Shown here: one piece after another, positions 15,386 through 24,359 of the stretch
Layout of the letters: every line of letters starts with the position of its first letter
Numbering within the stretch: the first letter of the stretch is position 1
Source of the DNA: Planctomycetota bacterium
GTDB lineage: Bacteria > Planctomycetota > UBA8742 > UBA2392
Assembly (NCBI GenBank): GCA_020845475.1
Contig: JADLFN010000077.1
Location: 1-64,000 of the forward strand
DNA: 64,000 nt
Direction of reading: 5' to 3'
Made by a program: the position numbers and the translations under genes
Notes under the pieces: model-generated
Told to the model about the DNA's origin: nothing
Seen by the model: the letters and a program-made list of their open reading frames with translations, nothing else
Databases searched by the model: none

Positions 15386-16345
15386 TTGCGCACGAATTCT
15401 CTCTTTCCCGACGGCCCGGACGTGAGCGTCCTGGGCGTGCGCGTGGCTGCACCGCCCATGGCGCCTTGGCCTCTCTACGGCGCACAGTGCCTTTACGAGG
15501 TTCGGCGGCTCAACGAGGCTCCTACGCTGGAGATGCTCCAAGCCGCGCTTGAGGGCGGCGTGAACTTCTTTGACACCGACTGGGCCTCGGGCAACGGCCA
15601 CGCTGAAGAGGTGCTGGGCAAAGCGTTGCGCGGCCAGAGTGCCGTGATTTCAACCAAGGGCGGGCCGCGCTTTGATTTCTCGGGCCGGTTGATTCACGAC
15701 AACTCGCGCGCCAACCTGATGAACCAGTGCGAGGATTCGCGCCAGCGATTGGGCGTCAACAGCATCGACCTTTACTCCGTTTACGGCCACGACGAAGCCA
15801 CGGAGCTAAAACAAACCGCGCGCGGCCTGGCCGATCTTGCGCACAACGGGCGTGTTGCGGTACTGGGCGTGGCTGATCTGCCGTTGGAGCCGCTGCGCGC
15901 ATTGGTGGATCTCGCGCCAATCAAAGTTGTGCAGGCGGAATGTTCTCTGCTTGTGCCCAACGCCGAGATGCGCGCCCATTGTCGCGAACGGGGCCTGGGC
16001 TTTGTGGCCACTGGCGTGCTTGGACACGGGATACTGGCAGGCCAGTTCACGGGCAAAGAGCAGTTTCCTGAAATCGACCCGACGCGCGCAGGGCCGCTGT
16101 TCAACCCGCCGCTGTTTGAACGCGCCGTGGCTTTTGCCCGAAAACTGGCAGAGTTCGCCCACGATCGCGGAACCACGCGCGAAGTGCTGGCGATTGCCTG
16201 GGTGCTGCGTCAAACTGGCGTGACCTGCGCGCTGCTCGAGCCGCGCGACGCGCGGGAGCTGCACGCATGGCTGCATGCTGGCGAACTTGAGTTATCGGAA
16301 GCAGACGCCGTCGCGATGCCGGATTTGTTGAAGTCAAGCATGTGA
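15386..16345 (+). CDS. Aldo/keto reductase-family protein with altered catalytic site
   Basis: The 319-aa protein has the AKR (TIM-barrel NADPH oxidoreductase) layout: FFDTDWASGNGHAEEVLGKAL near residue 60, VISTKGG with the conserved Lys, IDLYSVYGHDE, and TREVLAIAWVLRQTGVTCALLEPRD near the C-terminus. In the usual D-T-A-x-x-Y motif the Tyr position is Ser here, and the His position is Tyr, with a His two residues later. Normal hydride/proton relay chemistry is therefore doubtful. The start is uncertain: TTG at 15386 is used; GTG at 15422 is an alternative. Both lack a clear ribosome binding site. Confidence 0.8.
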   Translation: MRTNSLFPDGPDVSVLGVRVAAPPMAPWPLYGAQCLYEVRRLNEAPTLEMLQAALEGGVNFFDTDWASGNGHAEEVLGKALRGQSAVISTKGGPRFDFSGRLIHDNSRANLMNQCEDSRQRLGVNSIDLYSVYGHDEATELKQTARGLADLAHNGRVAVLGVADLPLEPLRALVDLAPIKVVQAECSLLVPNAEMRAHCRERGLGFVATGVLGHGILAGQFTGKEQFPEIDPTRAGPLFNPPLFERAVAFARKLAEFAHDRGTTREVLAIAWVLRQTGVTCALLEPRDARELHAWLHAGELELSEADAVAMPDLLKSSM

Positions 16346-16356
16346 CGCTTGTCGAT

Positions 16357-16470
16357 TTGGAGTGCGCCGGCTTGCCGGCGCGATTGACGCGCAGGCGTGC
16401 CTTCGCGCGCTGACCGGGGCTATGGGGCAAGCCCCATAATCCAAAGCGCCGGCGAGCCGGCGCACTCCAA
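16357..16470. repeat. 114-bp inverted-repeat element with 25-bp arms
   Basis: The arms at 16357-16381 and 16446-16470 match in inverted orientation with one mismatch in 25, each carrying GGAGTGCGCCGGC at its outer side. The interior contains ATGGGGC-AA-GCCCCAT (16422-16437), another stem-loop. There is no gene. It lies between two plus-strand genes and is related in style to 162-260. Confidence 0.75.
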
Positions 16471-16547
16471 AATAACGTACCCTTTGGCGGGCCCCGCGCG
16501 TTTAGAGTATGGGCCCACATCCCCGAACCTCCCCGAATTCAGGCCCC

Positions 16548-18746
16548 ATGCGCTATTTTGCCATCCTGCTTCTTGCCTGCTTTGCCTCGACACTTGCTGC
16601 CGATGACGTTGGCGTTGCCCTTGGCAACAAAGCATGGCTGCTCTTGTCTGAGCCCCTTGGCCCCGGCCCTGAAGCAAACAAAGACCTGCACCCGCACGCC
16701 GGCGACCCCGTCTTCCCTGCCCCCAACTGGGGCGGCTCGGGCGGCTATGCGCCTACCGAACTCTGGCAATTCGACGCGGCTACAGGCAAGTACTCGCGCC
16801 TGACCCAGGTGGTGACGAACAAGGCAAATCTGGATTGGGTGAGCGGGCGTCGCACGCTCTACGCGCCGTTCTTGATCGGCGGCGAACCTTATGCGCTTCA
16901 CTACGACGCAGCGCGGCTGCACGACGGTTCAAGCATCTGCCAGGCGCTAAAGGCAAGCGCGGCCAGGCTGAACGAGGGCCGCAGGCCGCTGCTTGATGGA
17001 GTGGTTCTGGCTTCCAGCGAGTATCTCGATGCACCCGCAGTTTCGCCCGATGGTTTGCGGATTGTGTTTCGGGCCTTTGCCGGAAAGGCAAGCACCCTGA
17101 GGGTGTTCAGCACGACAGATTGGAAACTCGTAGCGGAATCCGAGGCGCGCAACTGGGGCCGGCCGGTGTGGACGGGCGCAACTTCTCTAGCCGCGGTTGC
17201 ATACAATGTGGCCTATGGCCGCGTCAAAGAAGAAGACCCGCAGCCGCTGGCGGGCCAGCTGATCGACGTGCAACTGCACGAGTCTATGGCGCTGAGCGTG
17301 CTGCTCGAAGGCGCCTTTCCGCCTGATACGTACAGCCGCGCTATAGCGTTTGACGCGATGCGCGGAAAGCTGATTGTCGCGCGGCAGGATGCGCGCAAGT
17401 CGCCGCGCAAGGACGTTCCCAACGAGATCGTGGTTGAGCTGCGCGACGGCGCAAAGCTGGAACGCGAGCTGGTGCGTTTTGACCATTATCGTGGCGTGGT
17501 GATCGACAAGACGGGGGTATTCATCGCGGGCGTGCGCGACCGTGCGGTGGACGACGACAAGAAAAACGACCGGCGTCTGCTGCTGGCGCATTTGCGAGCG
17601 ATTTCGCCGGCACCCGAAAGCGGCGAAAAGGATGAAGTGGTGGTGCGACCGCACTACGAGCTTTCACCCGATGGCCGGGGCGGCTTGCAGGATCTGGGCG
17701 ACGGCATTGGCGCAATGATCGAGCCGGTGCTCAACCCGACGGCCGGCAAGCAGGGCGAACCGCCGCTGTTGCACACGCTCAACGTACTGAACTGGGTGAG
17801 TTGCAACACGCTGCGCAACCCGCGCGCGATTCAATACCTCTCGGCCATGGCGCGGCGCTTCAAGGAGATTGACGAGTTTACCTTCACGTACGGCGAGGGT
17901 GATAAGGCTCGGCTGGTGCGCCCGCGGCTGCAAAGCACGTTGCTGGGTTTTGACCTCGACATCAAGCTCGACGACAAAGCGATCAAGAACAAGAAGGGCC
18001 GATACCTGGAGCTTTTCTCAAACGAAGGACGCAAGGGCGGCCGCATCCGCGTTGAGGACAACATCAGCGGCAACTGGCAAATCTACACACTGACAGGTGA
18101 TGGCACCGTGGCCGGTGACAGGGTTTTCGGCAACACCGGCGAAGACGGTGCCATGAAACAGACGGAGGCCAAGGATTCTGGCATGTACGACAAGTTGCTC
18201 AGCCAGATCGACAGCCGCAAGTTGCTCATGCTTGTGGGGCTGGAACTCTCTGCTGACAATGGCGGCCTGACGTTTGCGGGCCGCGACACCTGGCGCGACC
18301 CGATTACGGGCCTGCTGCGCCGCATCTGGGTTTTCAAGCGACAAGGTGCGGGCAAAGATGCCGCAACGATGGGCTTTGTCGCCGATGCACCCTATCGCAG
18401 CGATGACATGCCCAATGCGCACCCGCTGCTGGTGGCGGCCGTGGCCTTTGCCATGGCCGGCGGCGGCGTGCAAAGCTCGATTCTGGCTTTTGACCAGAGC
18501 TACATTGAGCTGCCCGACCTCAGCCCCTACAAGGCTAAAGGCCCGGCCATGATCCTGCCCAAAGTCGTCCGAGCGTTTGCCCGCAACGATAAGGGCGGCC
18601 TGGATGAGCAATTCTCTGCCACGCTGCTGAAAGAGTTTGATCACCCCACCGTGCCCGGCGGTAAAGCGCGGTGCGGCTACAACGTGTGGGGAGCCAGGCA
18701 GGATGACAACTTCACCAAGCCGGCGATGGTCGTCAATGTGAAGTAA
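16548..18746 (+). CDS. Secreted beta-propeller-like protein of unknown function (732 aa)
   Basis: A signal peptide follows the ATG at 16548 (MRYFAILLLACFASTLAADD). Motifs such as LWQFDAATGKYSRLTQV and VSPDGLRIVFRAF are of the TolB/WD40-type beta-propeller kind, suggesting a propeller in the first half. The second half, from about residue 430, has no family I recognise. An upstream in-frame ATG at 16509 would spoil the signal peptide. Its TAA stop at 18746 is three bases from the convergent lipoprotein stop at 18750. Confidence 0.75.
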   Translation: MRYFAILLLACFASTLAADDVGVALGNKAWLLLSEPLGPGPEANKDLHPHAGDPVFPAPNWGGSGGYAPTELWQFDAATGKYSRLTQVVTNKANLDWVSGRRTLYAPFLIGGEPYALHYDAARLHDGSSICQALKASAARLNEGRRPLLDGVVLASSEYLDAPAVSPDGLRIVFRAFAGKASTLRVFSTTDWKLVAESEARNWGRPVWTGATSLAAVAYNVAYGRVKEEDPQPLAGQLIDVQLHESMALSVLLEGAFPPDTYSRAIAFDAMRGKLIVARQDARKSPRKDVPNEIVVELRDGAKLERELVRFDHYRGVVIDKTGVFIAGVRDRAVDDDKKNDRRLLLAHLRAISPAPESGEKDEVVVRPHYELSPDGRGGLQDLGDGIGAMIEPVLNPTAGKQGEPPLLHTLNVLNWVSCNTLRNPRAIQYLSAMARRFKEIDEFTFTYGEGDKARLVRPRLQSTLLGFDLDIKLDDKAIKNKKGRYLELFSNEGRKGGRIRVEDNISGNWQIYTLTGDGTVAGDRVFGNTGEDGAMKQTEAKDSGMYDKLLSQIDSRKLLMLVGLELSADNGGLTFAGRDTWRDPITGLLRRIWVFKRQGAGKDAATMGFVADAPYRSDDMPNAHPLLVAAVAFAMAGGGVQSSILAFDQSYIELPDLSPYKAKGPAMILPKVVRAFARNDKGGLDEQFSATLLKEFDHPTVPGGKARCGYNVWGARQDDNFTKPAMVVNVK

Positions 18747-18749
18747 CGG

Positions 18750-20060
18750 CTAGCGAACGTGAACCGTAATCGTGAACACCTGCGTGGGGCCGGTGATCAG
18801 TGTTTGGGCCGGCGCGGGTGAAACCGTCAGCGTCAACGTGTAAGTGCCGGGCGTGGCGCCGGTGGGTGCAGAAATGCGGCCAAAGGGCAGCACCGTCACG
18901 TTCAGCGGCGAGCTTGAAACAAACGAGTAGCTCACAAAGCTCGGCCCGCCAGAATCGCCGTAGGACTCCAGGCCCGTGCCGCCGAGCGTCTCCATGGCGA
19001 AGATACGTGAGGCGAACTCATCTCCCACATCCAGATCCACCTCGCCCGGCACGCGCAAAACCAGATCATAAGTGTAAGTGGGGCTGTTGATGTCGCGCGC
19101 GGCGCTCAAAGCCGTGATCAACTGGTCCAGCGCGCTGCCCGCCGCGATGCCGGCGTTGTCCGGGCCGCGCACGCGCTCGACATTGCCCACCGCCAGATAA
19201 TCGTCAAAGAGCGCGTCACCGAGAATATTGGCCGCGCTCAGGTCAGGCATGGCAATACCGGTATTGGGCACAAACCCGATGGATCCGTTAAGATCGCCGT
19301 CATCGAGACAGTCGCGAGACATGCCTTCATAGAAATCAAACACGTTCGTAACGCCGATGTTCTTCGCCACCTGGCTGAGCGCGGCCATCACGTAGGCGTA
19401 CATCTCGTGGTCGCCAAAGGAGCCGGTGCGCGCGAAATCATAGGGAACAAAAGTGCGCGTGTGGCCAATGCCAAAGAAATCGCCCAGGTTGCGCGTGCAC
19501 ATGCCGTACATGCCTGCTGAAACGCCGCCCAGAAACAAGCCGCGCATCACGGCACAGGTAGTGAGCGGCGTAATGGCGACATCGCCGGCGTTCTTGCCGT
19601 TCCAGTACGGAAGCAGTCCGTAAAAAACGTGGCCGCTCTGCATGTCGTGGAGCTGGCTGCTTTGCGAAGTGGCCGGGTTGCCGCCCTGTGCCTGCACGCC
19701 CGCGACGTTCTGGCCGCGCACTTCAACAACAATGGGCCCGCGATAAGTCTTGTCGCGCACAATGGCCTGGTAGATGCCGTTGTTAAACGTAACCGTCACG
19801 CCTAACGAGTGGCCGTCGTCGAGGTCAATGCTGCCGTCAGCGAGCACGGGGCGCAGCATCACAAGGGCGTTGCGCACCGCGCCGCCGATGCTGACGGTGC
19901 CGCGAACGAAGTTTCCGCTCGATGGATTGGGCGTCGTACCCGTGCTGCCGGTGCCACTGGCCACGGTGCGAGCCACTTCAACGCGCTGGTCAAAATCGCC
20001 ATCGCACGCGGCCAGCGCGAGGGCGAGCAACACAAAGCTGACGGCGAGTCTGGCTCTCAC
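18750..20060 (-). CDS. Putative lipoprotein of unknown function (436 aa)
   Basis: A GTG start at 20060 gives a lipoprotein signal peptide (VRARLAVSF, then a Leu/Ala core) with lipobox LAAC near residue 20, followed by an Asp at +2 and a Thr/Ser/Gly-rich linker. The rest contains beta-rich stretches with a TPGTYTLTLTVSPAP Ig-like segment at the C-terminus. No catalytic motif is seen. The GTG lies four bases after the clpP stop on the same strand, so translation is probably coupled to it. It would be a substrate of Lgt at 9531. Confidence 0.75.
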   Translation of the reverse strand: MRARLAVSFVLLALALAACDGDFDQRVEVARTVASGTGSTGTTPNPSSGNFVRGTVSIGGAVRNALVMLRPVLADGSIDLDDGHSLGVTVTFNNGIYQAIVRDKTYRGPIVVEVRGQNVAGVQAQGGNPATSQSSQLHDMQSGHVFYGLLPYWNGKNAGDVAITPLTTCAVMRGLFLGGVSAGMYGMCTRNLGDFFGIGHTRTFVPYDFARTGSFGDHEMYAYVMAALSQVAKNIGVTNVFDFYEGMSRDCLDDGDLNGSIGFVPNTGIAMPDLSAANILGDALFDDYLAVGNVERVRGPDNAGIAAGSALDQLITALSAARDINSPTYTYDLVLRVPGEVDLDVGDEFASRIFAMETLGGTGLESYGDSGGPSFVSYSFVSSSPLNVTVLPFGRISAPTGATPGTYTLTLTVSPAPAQTLITGPTQVFTITVHVR

Positions 20061-20064
20061 GCGC

Positions 20065-20721
20065 TTACTCGATTTCCTTGCGGGACTTGACGATCTTGGC
20101 CACAAGCCCGTATTCGAGCGCATCCTTGGCGGGCAGCCAGAAATCACGGTGAACGTCTTTTTCGACCTGCTTGAAGGGCTGGCCGGTTTCGTCGGCCACG
20201 ATCTGGTTGTACTGCTCCTTCATGCGGTCGATTTCCTTGCTCAGGATTTCAAGGTCGCTGGCCTGGCCCTGCGCGCGCATGCTTGGCTGATGAAGCAGGA
20301 AGCGCGAATTAGGCGTGCAGTAACGCATGTTCTTCTTGGCGCCGAGGTGAATCATCACACCGGCGGAAGCGCAGATGCCGCAAACGATGCTGCGAATCGG
20401 CGGCGCCACAAAACGCAGGTAATCAAGGATCGCAAAGCCCGAGTCGGCGCTGCCGCCGGGGCTGTTGACCACGATCGTGATCGGTTTGTCTTTGTCGTCG
20501 GCTTCCAGCACGATCAGCTGGGTAATCACACTCGTAGCCAGCTTGTCGTCCACGCCCTTGGAGATCAGGATCGTGCGCGTCTTGATCAGCTTGGCCATCA
20601 TGTCAAAGCCGCGCTTGCCCTTTTTTTCGCCCTTCTCTTCCTTCTCGTCTTTATCCTCCTCGTCGTCGTCTTCTTCGAGCGCGAAGCGGGGCAGGATCAG
20701 ATCGTTTTCGTATTCGAGCAT
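20065..20721 (-). CDS. clpP: ClpP-family serine protease subunit
   Basis: ClpP forms the barrel protease that works with ClpX/ClpA-type ATPases to degrade unfolded proteins. The catalytic triad is visible: Ser in GICASAGVMIHLGA, His in SRFLLHQPSM, and Asp in VHRDFWLPA. VNSPGGSADSG is the conserved substrate-contacting strand region. Unusually, residues about 14-38 are a run of Asp/Glu/Lys (EEDDDEEDKDEKEE) between the first strand and the first helix, so axial-pore or partner interactions may differ. The downstream lipoprotein gene starts four bases after its stop. Confidence 0.9.
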   Translation of the reverse strand: MLEYENDLILPRFALEEDDDEEDKDEKEEKGEKKGKRGFDMMAKLIKTRTILISKGVDDKLATSVITQLIVLEADDKDKPITIVVNSPGGSADSGFAILDYLRFVAPPIRSIVCGICASAGVMIHLGAKKNMRYCTPNSRFLLHQPSMRAQGQASDLEILSKEIDRMKEQYNQIVADETGQPFKQVEKDVHRDFWLPAKDALEYGLVAKIVKSRKEIE

Positions 20722-20854
20722 GGTTCACCTTTAAGGACGCGGAACTTGAGCATTTTACGCTCAAAGAATCAACGCCGTTTCAAGGCGTGTTATTTCACAG
20801 AGGCGTTGGCAAGCCTCGATGCTTGTTCGCGGCATCGGCCCTTTGCGCCGCGTG

Positions 20855-21805
20855 TCAGAGCGTGTTTTTGCTCAAGCAGTACTGTGAAACAAACGCGATG
20901 ATGCGGCTCATCAGGCGCGCGGCTGCGAATTCCGTCTGGTGCGATTCCTTGACGGGCGCGACCTCGACGATGTCGAAGCCCACGATGTTGCGCGTTTTGC
21001 AGGCGCGCTCGATCAGGTCAAGGCCGGTGTACCAGCTCAGGCCGCCCGGCTCGGGCGTGCCGGTGGCGGGGAACACGCTGGGGTCAAAACCGTCAACGTC
21101 CACCGTAAGGTAAACGTTGCGCGAAAGGCGGGATACGGCTTCGTCCTGCCAGGTGCCGCTGTCACGGTACTGAAAAGCGTGATAGACGTGCACGGGACGA
21201 TCAGGGTGGCCGGGCTCGTAGGCCTCGCGCGAGCGGATGCCTGCCTGCACGATGGAGCACAGTTCATTGATGCGCGCGGCTGCCGTGGCGTGGTTGAACT
21301 TCGAACCGTGGTATTCGTCGCGCATGTCTGAATGCGCGTCGATGTGCAGGCAGGAAAGATCAGGATACTTTTCCCAGCAGGCCTTGACCGCGCCGAAGCT
21401 GACAGTGTGCTCGCCGCCCACGAGAATCGGGATTTTGCCCGCGGCTACCACCTGGCGCGCGACTTCATAGATGCGGCGATTGATCTCGGCGCCATCGCAC
21501 TTGGTGTTGAGCGCTTTGAGCGTGCACACGCCGTGCTCCGTGATGTGCTCGCGGCCGAACATTTCATCGAAGAGTTCGACCTGCTGGCTGGCATCCCAAA
21601 TCGCGCGCGGGCCTTTCTCGGCCCCGCCGCCGTAAGTAACCGTGGCTGCAAAAGGCGCCTGGATGACCACAAAGCGCGCACGCTCAAAGGTGGCGAGCTT
21701 GGGGTCGATGGCGAAGTAGTTGTCGTCGCCGCGAACCACCAGAGAAGCTACACCCAGGTCCTGTTTGGCGGGCTTGGCCGCGCGCTTTGAGCTTTTCTTT
21801 TTCAT
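20855..21805 (-). CDS. speB: Agmatinase (agmatine ureohydrolase)
   Basis: It converts agmatine to putrescine and urea with a binuclear Mn centre. The metal motifs are present: GGEHTVSFG, HIDAHSDMRDEY, and VDVDGFDPSVFPATGTPEPGG, typical of the arginase/agmatinase family. The start at 21805 (MKKKSSKR) is preferred; an in-frame ATG at 21820 is closer to a GGA. It follows the pyruvoyl arginine decarboxylase gene on the same strand with an 82-base gap containing a stem-loop, so the two likely form a two-step arginine to putrescine pathway. Other ureohydrolases cannot be ruled out, but the neighbour supports agmatinase. Confidence 0.88.
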   Translation of the reverse strand: MKKKSSKRAAKPAKQDLGVASLVVRGDDNYFAIDPKLATFERARFVVIQAPFAATVTYGGGAEKGPRAIWDASQQVELFDEMFGREHITEHGVCTLKALNTKCDGAEINRRIYEVARQVVAAGKIPILVGGEHTVSFGAVKACWEKYPDLSCLHIDAHSDMRDEYHGSKFNHATAAARINELCSIVQAGIRSREAYEPGHPDRPVHVYHAFQYRDSGTWQDEAVSRLSRNVYLTVDVDGFDPSVFPATGTPEPGGLSWYTGLDLIERACKTRNIVGFDIVEVAPVKESHQTEFAAARLMSRIIAFVSQYCLSKNTL

Positions 21806-21841
21806 TGGTTCACATTCCACTTCGTGGTTTGCCTATGGCAA

Positions 21842-21861
21842 CCCGGCCCTTGCGGGCCGGG
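21842..21861. other. GC-rich intercistronic stem-loop between pdaD and speB
   Basis: CCCGGCCC and GGGCCGGG form an 8-bp stem around TTGC. It has no strong T-run on the transcribed minus strand, so it is more likely an mRNA-processing or partial-termination structure than a full terminator. Confidence 0.45.
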
Positions 21862-21887
21862 CCGTTTCTCATGACCTGATGTGTGTG

Positions 21888-22562
21888 CTACTCACCAGAC
21901 TTGGACTTGCGCGGGCGATCAAGCTTGTTGATTGGCTCGGGCAGAAGCAGTCCGCCCGGGTGCTGTTTGGCGGCGGCGACGCGCGCTTCATCAGCGCCAA
22001 GGCCCCAGTTGTCGAAAATGAACACGCACGCCGCAATCACCGTGGCCCAGTGGCCGTCCTTGGGGCCCTCGGCCGATTGCGTGATATTGCGCGTGGCCAC
22101 CATGTGCCCGCCAATTTTCCATTCCTGCTCGCGTTCCTTCCATGCCTTGCCCGGGTCAAAGGGCGCGCCCAGCACGGTGGCAAGCATCGAGGCCGCGAGA
22201 TCTTCGGCCTTCTCGCCCAATTGCTCGTCGTTCTGGCCGTAGTCGTGAAGTTCGCTCAGATAGCCGTAGCGCGTGGGGTCCTTGGGAATCGCCACGCCCA
22301 CCGAAGCCGCGATCATGCGCCGGTATTCGTTGGTGCTCTGGCGGCTCATGACGCAGAAGCCAACTTGCCCGTCATGCAGCTCCTTGACGCCCTTTTCCTT
22401 GCTGATGAGCTTGCAATGGGGCGGAAAGATGGAGCTGATCGTGACAATATTGAGCGCGGCAATGCCCGCGTCGCGCAGCGCATCTTCAAAGCTCGCGAGG
22501 TAATCACGCGAAATGCCGACGCCTTTGGTGAGAAACGCCCGAGTGGGAACCAGTTGGTACAT
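21888..22562 (-). CDS. pdaD: Pyruvoyl-dependent arginine decarboxylase
   Basis: This 224-aa proenzyme cleaves itself between two serines to make a pyruvoyl cofactor and decarboxylates arginine to agmatine. The cleavage site is visible in NIVTISSIFPPHC, where the second Ser of SS becomes the pyruvoyl group. GVGISRDYLASFEDAL near the start and GQVGFCVMSRQ after the site fit the family. The start at 22562 has GAGGA about eight bases upstream; the longer frame upstream lacks such a signal. Next to agmatinase it completes putrescine synthesis. Confidence 0.9.
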   Translation of the reverse strand: MYQLVPTRAFLTKGVGISRDYLASFEDALRDAGIAALNIVTISSIFPPHCKLISKEKGVKELHDGQVGFCVMSRQSTNEYRRMIAASVGVAIPKDPTRYGYLSELHDYGQNDEQLGEKAEDLAASMLATVLGAPFDPGKAWKEREQEWKIGGHMVATRNITQSAEGPKDGHWATVIAACVFIFDNWGLGADEARVAAAKQHPGGLLLPEPINKLDRPRKSKSGE

Positions 22563-22650
22563 GCCAGTGATCCTCGACCTTGAGAATACTCGAAATGGGC
22601 GCGGCATTGTAAAAGCCGCCCCGCGCAACGCAAAAACCACGCAGCAATTT

Positions 22651-22687
22651 TTTGAGCCCGCGGAGTGTGCAAATGCGCGGGCTCAAA
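22651..22687. other. 12-bp hairpin between the membrane operon and pdaD
   Basis: TTTGAGCCCGCG (22651-22662) pairs with CGCGGGCTCAAA (22676-22687) around a 13-base loop. On the transcribed minus strand it is followed by A residues rather than T, so it is not a classic intrinsic terminator; a leader or processing role is possible. Confidence 0.45.
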
Positions 22688-22724
22688 GTAAAGCAACATG
22701 GAAGGATGTCAGTAACTTGCCGCA

Positions 22725-24359
22725 CTATTTCCAATGGCCGGCCAATTCATCGGCCCGTGACTTGAGGTAGGCGGGATCAAGGCGGTAATAAATTTCGAGC
22801 GACAGCACGTTGATGGCGGTGGCGTAAAGGCGCCCGCCGCCGCCCTTGTCGGCCCAATACTCCAGAGGGTCATAGCTGCCTTTGCGCGGGCCGCTTTGGC
22901 ACTGGTTCTTCAGCAGCGCTTCCTTCAGGCCCACGTTCCACTCGCGCCAACGGTCTGCGCCGCCGGTTTCATCCTTGCCCATCAGCAGGGCCAGTGAACC
23001 GTAGTACCAGAAGTAGAAGGACCCATCCTGCTTGTTGTCCACTTTGCCCCAATCCGGGGCATTGGCGGCAAGCGCCTTGTGTTGGGCGCGCTGCGTGGCG
23101 GAATCGCCAGGCTCGCCAAGCAGGCGCCGGCACACGTTGCTGACGGCCAGCATGCCCAAGCCGCGCTCGCCGGCGCGGGGTGCGACGTCGGCGTACTTTG
23201 CGCTGCCATCGGAGGAAGTGGCCTTTTTGAGAAAGCCGGTCAGGCGGCGCAGGTTGTCTTCGGGTACCTCAAAGCCGGCCTCGCGCCCGGCAACCAGGGC
23301 AAGCACACACCAGCCGGAGATAGAGAGGTCGTTGCGCTGCTCGACTCTAAACTTGGTGCCCGCGTGACTGGGCAGGTATTGGTCGTAGGTCCAGCCGCCG
23401 CCCTCGCGCTGTTGTGACAGCATGTAAAGCAGCGCCCGTTTCAGGGGCGCGCGCAGGCTTTCGTCGCCGTTGGTCAGGTAGAGGTCCGCTAGCGCCAGCG
23501 TTGCCAGGGCATGGTCGTACATGGTAGCCGCTTGAGCCGACTTGCCGCTGAACCCGCCGTCCTGAGGCCGCTGCCTGTTCAGCAGGTACTTGCGCGCCCG
23601 CAGAACCAATTCGCCGTAACGCGCATCTGTTTCCGTGTAGCCCGCCCCCGTGAACGCGAGCAGGCACAGGCCCGTCATGCCAACGTCTTTGTACGTTCCG
23701 CCCGGGCCCTCCGCAAAGCGCTCGGCTTCCGTCGGTGCGTTGAGATAGTGCACCATGAACCCGTCACTGTCCCAGCCTCCGTCGGAGTCTTGCACCTTGG
23801 CCAGAAAGGCAAGGCCCGATTCAACGGCGCCCTCGGTGCCCACATCGCCGCCGTTCTTGCTGAGACCTTTTCCGTGACGGCCGCGACCGCGCTGGCCGTG
23901 GGCGCCGCCGCCGGGCACAACGGCACCCTCCGCTCCAGCAGCGCCACCGGAGTTTTCCAGCGAGCCATCGAGCCGCTCCTTGAGCGGGCGCGAATCCGCC
24001 TGCTTTTGCTCCGTCTTGCCATCATTCTTGGGCACGGGGGGTGCTTGAACTTCCCGGGGTTGAACCTTGGGTTCGCGCGCGGGCTTCATCGCGTCGGCTA
24101 CCGACTGCGGACGCTGCCCGATCTCTGCGGCAAGATCCCCTTTCGCGGCGCCGGCGTCTTTGTCCGGCTCCGTTTCGGGGCCAACATCTTTGCCCAGTGA
24201 AAGCACGTACTCGCCCGGGCCGCGCGCCTCGCCCATCAGATTGAGCAGGCGCTGGTTGATCGCAAGTGTGAACACCATCAAGTGCAGGCTGATGGTGAGC
24301 AGCAGCGGCGATAACCAATCGCGCCGGCGCTTGCGGGGAGCGAGCTTACCGTCCGCCAT
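22725..24359 (-). CDS. Membrane-anchored prenyltransferase/squalene-cyclase-like (alpha/alpha toroid) protein
   Basis: One membrane segment near residues 17-40 (after a KRRRDW positive patch) leads into a Pro/Lys/Gly-rich linker of about 140 residues and then a toroid domain of the squalene-hopene cyclase/prenyltransferase superfamily. The repeats carry (Q)DGGW/F motifs: VQDSDGGWDSDG, QRPQDGGFSG, QREGGGWTYD. The acid catalyst DXDD of true cyclases is not seen, so a non-enzymatic or binding role is likely; such domains are common in planctomycetes. The start at 24359 has AGGAG at good spacing and overlaps the upstream gene by 14 bases, implying translational coupling. Confidence 0.82.
   Translation of the reverse strand: MADGKLAPRKRRRDWLSPLLLTISLHLMVFTLAINQRLLNLMGEARGPGEYVLSLGKDVGPETEPDKDAGAAKGDLAAEIGQRPQSVADAMKPAREPKVQPREVQAPPVPKNDGKTEQKQADSRPLKERLDGSLENSGGAAGAEGAVVPGGGAHGQRGRGRHGKGLSKNGGDVGTEGAVESGLAFLAKVQDSDGGWDSDGFMVHYLNAPTEAERFAEGPGGTYKDVGMTGLCLLAFTGAGYTETDARYGELVLRARKYLLNRQRPQDGGFSGKSAQAATMYDHALATLALADLYLTNGDESLRAPLKRALLYMLSQQREGGGWTYDQYLPSHAGTKFRVEQRNDLSISGWCVLALVAGREAGFEVPEDNLRRLTGFLKKATSSDGSAKYADVAPRAGERGLGMLAVSNVCRRLLGEPGDSATQRAQHKALAANAPDWGKVDNKQDGSFYFWYYGSLALLMGKDETGGADRWREWNVGLKEALLKNQCQSGPRKGSYDPLEYWADKGGGGRLYATAINVLSLEIYYRLDPAYLKSRADELAGHWK

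Noticed and set aside
22651-22687. Intrinsic terminator upstream of pdaD
   Set aside because: The hairpin is strong, but on the transcribed strand it is followed by A rather than T residues.
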